DNA of 64,000 nucleotides, from contig NC_087067.1 of the NCBI RefSeq assembly GCF_963678635.1, positions 4,165,072 to 4,229,071 of the forward strand, written 5' to 3'. The translations under genes and the position numbers were made by a program. The notes beneath the pieces are model-generated. The model was not told the DNA's origin. It searched no databases and saw only the letters and a program-made list of their open reading frames with translations. This document shows positions 1 to 7,600 of the stretch, piece by piece. Position 1 is the first letter of the stretch. The number at the start of each line of letters is the position of its first letter. The stretch comes from Symsagittifera roscoffensis (taxonomy: Eukaryota; Xenacoelomorpha; Acoela; Convolutidae).

Positions 1-187
1 ACACGACTTCCGTAGGGCGATTCCCTCGACCCTTTCGTCCTAGTGCATTAAGGAGCGCGACCACAAACATCGCCAACCCCGGGTCTTCTCGTGTGAAATC
101 ACAATCGATCAGCCGCTGATAGATCTCGTCTAGAGTCGCTCCTAGACTCGCTGAGAGGAATTCCATGAGTTCGTTCGTGTCACCCAT
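1..187 (-). CDS. Start of a third retroelement ORF (partial, runs off the window)
   Basis: An ATG at 187 on the minus strand opens a frame that stays open for 62 codons to the window edge. It begins MGDTNELMEF and continues with a helical-looking, Leu/Ala-rich stretch and then RKGRGNRPTEVV. It lies downstream of the macro-domain ORF on the same strand and has similar base composition, so it is probably a third ORF of the same gypsy element. I do not recognise its family. An envelope or accessory protein is possible from its position only; the visible part has no signal peptide. Confidence 0.4.
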   Translation of the reverse strand, partial: MGDTNELMEFLSASLGATLDEIYQRLIDCDFTREDPGLAMFVVALLNALGRKGRGNRPTEVV

Positions 188-650
188 TTCTTATCGTGTT
201 GATTCTTGCTGTCGTGTAGTGTCTTCTTGTGTCGTTTCGATTCAATGGATTCAATAAACAATTTCTGATCAATCAAGATCTAAAAAACAAGTCGCGACTT
301 AGAACCATCATTTTTGGATACAACATCAATCAATTCTTTAAAACTCTCCATTGAAATTCTTTTTTCAATTCTGATTTAAAATTTTAGCACCAAGGTGGAT
401 CGTCCACCTTGCCTTTGTCAAAGTAGCACGAATGTGCGCTGTCACCTTGATGACCTGGAGTGCCCCAGGTCTTTTATGACACAAACATAAAACCTATCAT
501 AACAATAGCATAACATAGACACATAAACATCACACACCTATACTATCACATAAAAACATAATCCCTAATAAAAACTTAATCCTAATCTAAACTTAATCCT
601 AATCACTGTCAAGTAACTTAATAAAAACCACTTATCGCCGAGCGCAATTC
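188..650. other. Non-coding spacer between retroelement ORF2 and ORF3
   Basis: This 460-base spacer has no open frame of note. It is A-rich on the + strand near 480-640, with a repeated taatcctaatctaaactt pattern, and holds three closely spaced perfect hairpins at 391-471 that are listed separately. Confidence 0.6.
391..471. other. Cluster of three perfect hairpins
   Basis: Three inverted repeats follow one another. Arms 391-399 and 403-411 (CAAGGTGGA / TCCACCTTG) enclose a 3-base loop. Arms 426-429 and 434-437 (GCAC / GTGC) enclose a 4-base loop. Arms 452-458 and 465-471 (GACCTGG / CCAGGTC) enclose a 6-base loop. They sit in the spacer between the macro-domain ORF and the next ORF of the element, so a role in RNA structure or expression of the downstream ORF is possible, but this is inference. 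Confidence 0.6.
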
Positions 651-1601
651 TTAGCTTATACTCAGATAGTATTTTTTATGTAAGTAAACTTCTATGTCAG
701 TCTCTGAAAATATCACATGCACAAGAGCGTACAACTCTCTAGGGTGTAGCTTCCCTCTATTGGGATCATAAACTGGTAACGAGAGAGAGGTCACACCTCT
801 CTCAACCAGGAAATCCCTGAGTCGAGTCAAGGCCAATACCAAGCTCTCCGGATTCACGTGTTGCCTATCAGTAGCTTTCGTAACCAAAAAACACAAATAT
901 TTCCCTGGTACCTGTGATGCAACAGGGGGCAACGCTATCATTCCTCCTACACCAGGCCTCTGTTTCCACAAAAACTCTATATTCTTGTACTCTCTTTTAA
1001 AGTCAGCTGCTAGTGCTGTTTTGAAGCTCACATCCGCCGTTATCGCTATGGCGCACGTGCGTTCCGTGAGTATGAAATCGCTGTCCGTTATGACGATATT
1101 GTTCGAATAGTGGTTCGGTAGATCAAAATACGATTCAAAGATTCGTCCAAAAGGTGGTTTCTTAGCATTCTCGCCCTCTGTCTCTAGTTCTCCGGTTTCT
1201 CTTGCCGATTTCAATTTTTTTATCATGAGGTTTTCGGTGTGGGTGAGTCCTACCCCCACTCCCCGGACAAAAATATTCATCGACGTCCCCGTCGATCGCC
1301 CAAAGTCTAGGAGACCGAGGTTGGATTGTGGAACACGTAGAGGACCATCTGGGGCGACCCAGTTGGACTCGGTATTGTCATGACTGATGTATTTGACGCC
1401 GTCTCTATCGACGTCCTGAATCGTCAGGATCGTCTCTTTTGGATCTGTCGGCAGATCATGGAGCCATTCGAGCACGCGCAAGTTTGTTAGTTCTTGCTCA
1501 TGAGTCTGTTCCGTTTCTGGTTCGAACTCCACTTCCGGTTCTGACCGATCGTCGATCCAATCTTGATCCATATCGTTCACAAGGTCGATTTCTTCTAGCA
1601 T
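651..1601 (-). CDS. Retroelement ORF2: macro-domain-like protein
   Basis: The first ATG in this frame is at 1601, giving 316 residues to a TAA at 651. The open frame itself begins at 1649 and overlaps the last codons of gag-pol, which are in a different frame. The N-terminal half is very acidic (EPEVEFEPETEQ). Residues about 172-309 look like a macro domain of the Poa1/ADP-ribose-1''-phosphatase type: AIAITADVSFKTALAADFK aligns with the motif where a typical member has a GAGIA loop. It is followed by KYLCFLVTK, then ESLVLALTRLRDFL, GVTSLSLPVYDP and a C-terminal strand-helix-strand (DIEVYLH). The glycine-rich phosphate loop is replaced by FKTALAAD, so ADP-ribose binding is uncertain. The assignment is from remembered family patterns, not a search. 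The frame is intact, suggesting recent function. Confidence 0.6.
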   Translation of the reverse strand: MLEEIDLVNDMDQDWIDDRSEPEVEFEPETEQTHEQELTNLRVLEWLHDLPTDPKETILTIQDVDRDGVKYISHDNTESNWVAPDGPLRVPQSNLGLLDFGRSTGTSMNIFVRGVGVGLTHTENLMIKKLKSARETGELETEGENAKKPPFGRIFESYFDLPNHYSNNIVITDSDFILTERTCAIAITADVSFKTALAADFKREYKNIEFLWKQRPGVGGMIALPPVASQVPGKYLCFLVTKATDRQHVNPESLVLALTRLRDFLVERGVTSLSLPVYDPNRGKLHPRELYALVHVIFSETDIEVYLHKKYYLSIS

Positions 1602-1638
1602 CGCCACCTCGTCCAGTCCCACCAGCGAGTCTATGACA

Positions 1639-4600
1639 TCACTCACTAACTACTATCCTGTCTACAACGAAGTCCTCGCCATACGGATTGTATTTCTTCT
1701 GGTTTTTTCCTCTCTTGCTTTGGCGTGTTTCCATAGTGAGAGGAAAGTCAGGCTTTATTCCTTTGTCAATTTCGGTTTGTTCCGGGCAATCCCAGTCTTC
1801 TTCGGCATAGGGTAGAGTTTCATCGTCCACCTCTACTCGCTCAGTCAACTCGAGATCCAGTGGTAGATCGCAATCGTCCACCACCTCATTCCCGTCGTTC
1901 TTGTCGCGAGTACCCCTTTCATTCACTTCACAAGCAGGATCCACTATTAAATAATCTCCCTCTTGCATGTCCGCTGGGATGCACCAATCCTCTGCCGAGG
2001 CATTGTGTGGTTTGATGTTCTCGTAATGAGCCGCTCTTCCAGTGCTCAGTCGATAAAAACGACCTCCTTGGTGCACCTCTGTTATCTGAAATGGACCACG
2101 CCATTTCTTTAATAGTTTCTTGGTTCCTTTTGGTGGAACCACTTCCTGGAACACCCAGACGTAATCGCCAACTGAGTAGGCTTTTGCATCGGCTGTCCTT
2201 TTATCAAACCTCCTTTTTTGTCTAATTTGCGCCTGTTGCGTATTCCTCCTGCATAAGTCATTGAGGTCCTGTTGTCTTCTAATAACGTCCCGCACGTACG
2301 TTTGCGGTGCTGTCCTCTTCCCTTCATATTCAGGGTAGAAGAACGTTAACGGGAGTGCTTTTTCGTGACCCGTCAGCATCATATGCGGACTTATTCCCGT
2401 GGTGGAATGCTCCGTGCTGTTGTAAGCACCCATCACTTGCGGCAAGTGCTTGTCCCAGTCATCCATAAAGCGTGAGCAGTAGACTCTCAACATGGATACC
2501 AGTGTGCGATTCTGCCTCTCGACTAGGCCATTCGTTTGCGGGTGATAAGTGGTCGAGTGGGCCTGCGCTACCTGCGACCTTTTCATTAACTCTTTCGTGA
2601 GATCACCTACGAATGCTTTGTCATTGTCCGATTGGAACGTGATGGGGCAGCCATGCCTTGCTATCCACACATTTATCAAATGATCGCATGTTTCTTCTGC
2701 CGATGCTGTTATGCACGGTGCTGCCTCCGCATACTTCGTAAAATGGTCGATCATTACCAGCACCTGATTATAGCCCGTTGCTGTCATACAAATTTTCTGA
2801 TGATCAATTTGCACCACTTCGTTGAAACCTGACGACTCTATTGACTGTAGGGGGAACCTTAGCTTCCTGGGATCCTTCGCTTGCTGACATGACAGCCATG
2901 CTGCGATCCACTTCTCACAAGCCTTCTTCAATCCCGGCCATTCAAATCGTTTCTGTTTCCTGTTATACACTTTGTCCACGCCTTGATGACCCATCTGATC
3001 ATGTGAACGAAAGAGTAATTCGGTCTGGTACAACTGTGGTAACACTATTGAATTGTATTTATAAAGGACTTTGTCCTCCTCCTTGCGCTTACAGGCTACG
3101 ATTCCGTCCTTATTCAGGTACAACAAGTCGTTTCGCTTCAGGTAGAACTGCTTCAGGATTTTGTAGCTGTCTTCTTCCAAGTCTCCCTTGTCAGGTGCTC
3201 CATTCTCAATCCATCTCTTGAGACTGCTCGTCATCCTATCATTTCGTTGAGCCCTTAGGAGATCCGACAGCCTGTACCTGGCTTTCAAATACGTCTTCAC
3301 CACGTTCATTTGCCCACTCATTATCTCCGGAGCATGAGCATCGTCCATCAACTTGACACACCATATCTTTTTCAAAGGCGTCGCTTCCTGCACAGATGGT
3401 TCCAGATTGGTACGGACGACCGTACCATGTGGCAGCAATCTGGTTGGGCGTTTCGAAACTGCTATCAGTTCGAGCTCGTCTGCGGCATTATCTACCACAG
3501 TGCCCTCTTCATCTGAGGTGTATCTGTCCCTGTCTGGATCCTGATGTGTTTCTCGGTCCAGCCCACGCTGCTTCCAGTCTACCAATAAGGAGTGGATTGC
3601 GATCTCTGACATATCGGAGTTGGAAGCTGTTCCAGACGTGTTGTCCCAGGACTGGGGTCTCGAGTCAACACTTGAGTCGACTGATTCCTCAACATCATAT
3701 TCCAAGTTGTCTGAGATGTTTCTTGACTCCCCGGACAAAACTCTGTCCATCGGTCGCTTCAAAGCCGACTCCCCGGACAAAATTCTGCCCCTAGGTGGTC
3801 TAGTCAGCCTCTCCCCGGACAAGTCGTCCTGCACGGGCTCAAAGGTGTCTGACTCCTCAGAGGAGACGTCCTTGACTGGCTCGAAGGTGTCAGACTCCCC
3901 GGACATTGTCTCGTCCACGGACGAACAATCTGGGCTTGGCTCGTATTCCTCTTTTGCATCCGTGAAGTGCACTCTCCTCGTGAAGCTAGATTTCGATCTG
4001 ATCCTGACTTCCTCAGTAGTTTGGTTCTGGTTCAATGTTCCATATTCAGTGAACGAAGTTCTCAACAAGACTTCTTTCGGCATCGAGGTCACCAGCTGGT
4101 TGACGATCGACCTGCAATCCCGTTCAACGCCTCGGCTGCGAATGGACACTGGCCTCTTCGCTGTTCTCTCGGTGACAGTCAACCGCTGCATGGTCTCCAT
4201 CCATTCACGATCATGCCTATCCACTTCCCTATCCAACAAGTCGCGGAGTTTTCCCATGACCTCCGGCGCCACGTTCACCGTCTTGTTCAATAAAGCGATG
4301 CTGTTTATACCCAGCCTGGTCAGTTCTTGCTGTACCAAGTTGGATCGGACTAGCAGATCCAACGGAACGGGCTCGCCTCTGGCTAAAAGCTTTATCTCCG
4401 CGGCCGTCTCCACTGGAAGGTCAGGGTGTCCAGGTATAGGATGTCCTGATTTGTCTAACCACCTAGTAAGTGGCAGCTTGTCGTAGGTTTCTTTGTCCAG
4501 AAAGGAAAACCCGTCTTTGATCTCTGATTGGTTAGCTTGCCTCTCCTCGAGGCGCTCATAAAATTCTGTCTTTTTACTGAGGCTATCTGCGTTCTGGTGC

Positions 4601-7600
4601 TTGTCACGGGTACGGTGCTCTATGATCATGTGGTATCCATCCAGGCGCACAATCCAACGACCAATATAGCTTTGGTCCATCGAATAGGTTTTCAGCCAGG
4701 CAAGGGCACGATTATCCACACGTAACTTGAAGGGAGCACTCCCCAAGTAGGCCCTGTATTTTTCCACGAAAGTGATCACCGCAAACATCTCCGCTTTTGG
4801 TGCGCCGTACTTCATTTCAGTATCACTCAGGACTTTACTCCCGTAGGCTATCGGACGAAGAACCGTTCTCCCGTTCCACTCCTGCTCATGGTGAAGTATG
4901 CCCGATATCGCAACCACTGATGCATCCGTGTCCAGCACGAACATTCCCTTCTCTGTTGGCATGCCGAGGACCGGTGCCTCGCAAAGTTCACGCTTGATGT
5001 TTTCAAATGAAACTTGTGCCTCATCAGTCCAGGTGAACTTTTTGCCCTTGTTTCTCATCAGCCTCTGCATGGGGTATATCTTGTCAGCATACCCCTTGAT
5101 GAACTCTCGATAATAATTTGCGAATCCCAGAAAACTCATCAGCTGTGTATCTGTTTTAGGTGCCTTCCAGGTCAGCACCGCTTCAACCGCTTCGGGATCT
5201 GGTCTCACTCCATGTTTGTCAACCAGGCGGCCCAGATACTTTATGGAATCCCTGAGGATTTCACACTTAGAGGGTTTGCATTTCAGACCCGCCTGCTTCA
5301 TGCAAGAAAACACCTCCTCCAACCTCTCTATGTGGTCTTCTAAGGTTGGTGTTGCAATCACGACATCATCGACATAACACATAATGAGATTCCCGTATTT
5401 CTTAGTGACGCTCGTGAGTGCCTGGGCCATCAGTCGCTGGAATGTGGCCGTCGCGTTGCACAATCCGAATGGCATCCTCTTCCACTGGAACAGTCCCAGC
5501 TCACACGCGAAACCTGTTTTCTCTCGATCTTGCTTTCTGAGTGGCACTTGCCAGAATGCGGAGCCCAAATCCAACGTCGTGAAGAACTTAGCGTCTCCCA
5601 GCTTGGATAGGCTCTCATCGATAAGGGGAATCGGGTATGCGTCCTTTATAGTCACTGCGTTCAGATAACGGAAATCACAACAAAATCTGAGTTGTCCCCC
5701 TCTCTTTTTCGCCATGACCACGCCACAAGCCCATGGGGACTTCGACGGCTCAATCATGTCGTACTCCATTAACATTTCAATTTCCTTCCTACACGCTTCT
5801 GACTTGTTTGGGGTCATTCTTCTCGCCCCTTCCCTATGAGGTACCGAGCCCTCTTCTATCTCAATCTCGTGCTCTACAAAATTGCAACAACCTATGTCGG
5901 CCTTATGCTTTGAAAAAACGTCTGCGTTCCGATTTAGCACCGCCCTGAGCGAATCTAGTTCCTTGTCAGATATTTTACCCTTCAAATGTTCTATCTCAGG
6001 TAGGACAGGCTTATTCGCTGCTAACTCTGCTTTCGTCGGCCTCTCAGGAAAGTTGGAACAACTAGACAGCCCATCATCTGTTTCCGACTTCATTGAAAAC
6101 AATTTCCTAGAAGATTTCAATTCATTTACTCTTTTCATTATACATTCTTGGTTCGCATGTAATGGACATTTAGTTACATCAAACTTCTTCAAGTTCTCCA
6201 CACTCAGAAAGTCTGTGTTCAGAGGCAAAGCGTAGCCAAGTTTCTTTCCCCTCTGTATTGTCACTGTTGTTGCTTCTGTGTTCAATAACACACTCACAGA
6301 CAGTCCGCTCTGAGTGAGTGAGAAGCTTCTTCCTAAAATAGCCGAGCTTTTACTGTTTGGATTTGGTACCAGACACACCTGTCTGTCATTGCTGAGTTCA
6401 TTCAAGTTCCTCATCCTAAACGTCGCTACTACGGCTTGGTTCGGTTTTAAACTAACTTTTCGATCCAGAAAGATCGGCACCTTGGCCTGATTAATTAAGA
6501 TCTTATTAAGGGGTCTTTTTTCATACTTTCTCTCAGGATCCTTGATCCTAATCAATCCGTCATTGAGATCGATCGTGACGTCAAAGTTGCGAACGAAATC
6601 CCTTCCTAGGATGAACTGGTCAGATTCATCCAAATTCTCTACTACTAGGAAGCTCATCCAAAGATGTCTTCCTCCGAGCTGCAGTGAGATGATCGGGGTT
6701 CGTCCGGCGACATAGATCGCTCCCTGATTGGCAGCTGCCAACCTGATGTTTGTCGGTATGAGATCCGATCTTTCGAAACCCATGTCGGTCCAAGTTTTGA
6801 CTGGCATGACACTAACCACTGCTCCCGTGTCTAGCAGTCCCTTTACTGAAAGTTGTCTGCCTTGCACGTCCAGAACGTGTGCGGCCAGATCGGCCTCGCA
6901 ACCAATATGCACCGCATCTTGTTCGAGCATCGCGTTGTGTCCGATTCGTCTGACCTTCAGCTCCTCTTGACCAGTGTATATCCGGCCAACCTGATCGTTC
7001 GCATCAGTTATGTGAGCTTTCGTGTAGATATTGATGCCATCCACATTCATCAGAATCGGGTAAGGGCCATGGACATCGATATAATGTCCGTCCACCTTCA
7101 TCAGCCTCGGACCTCCCGTTGTGAGCAGCACTCGCACTGCCCTGGAGTCCAGTTTGGGATCCTTCTCCTTCAGGTAGTCGGCATAGATGTCCAGGTGGAT
7201 TAGTGTAATCTCGGATGGTTCACTCAAGTTCTTGACCACCTGGTGCCCTGCGACTGAGATGATGGACATTATTTTGGTCCCCGCCTTCGTCATGCCGAAA
7301 GTCCTGCCAGATATAACGTTCAGTTTTAGTCCCTGTTTCTTGGGCTCCTCTTTGTCTTCTGCTTTTGTCGCTTTACCGAGGACATTAAGACTCTCCCGAA
7401 GATCTGTGCTTTCCAGCTCCGACCTTACCCATTGCTCCACTTCTTTCGTGGCAAGGTCCTGTTTGACATTCTGCAGCGCTGTCCTTGCCGCCAGGCCGTA
7501 ATCCACCTTGAGTGGACTAGACGACTCTGCTTCGAGGTTCGAGGCTACCACCTCGTCAGGCCATGTCTTAACCTTTTTGGTCGCAAAGGTGCTCGGTGTC

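Noticed and set aside
3620-4486. A 288-codon open frame on the plus strand
   Set aside because: It lies antisense to the intact gag-pol frame, reflects its Ser/Asp-rich repeats, and shows no motif of its own.
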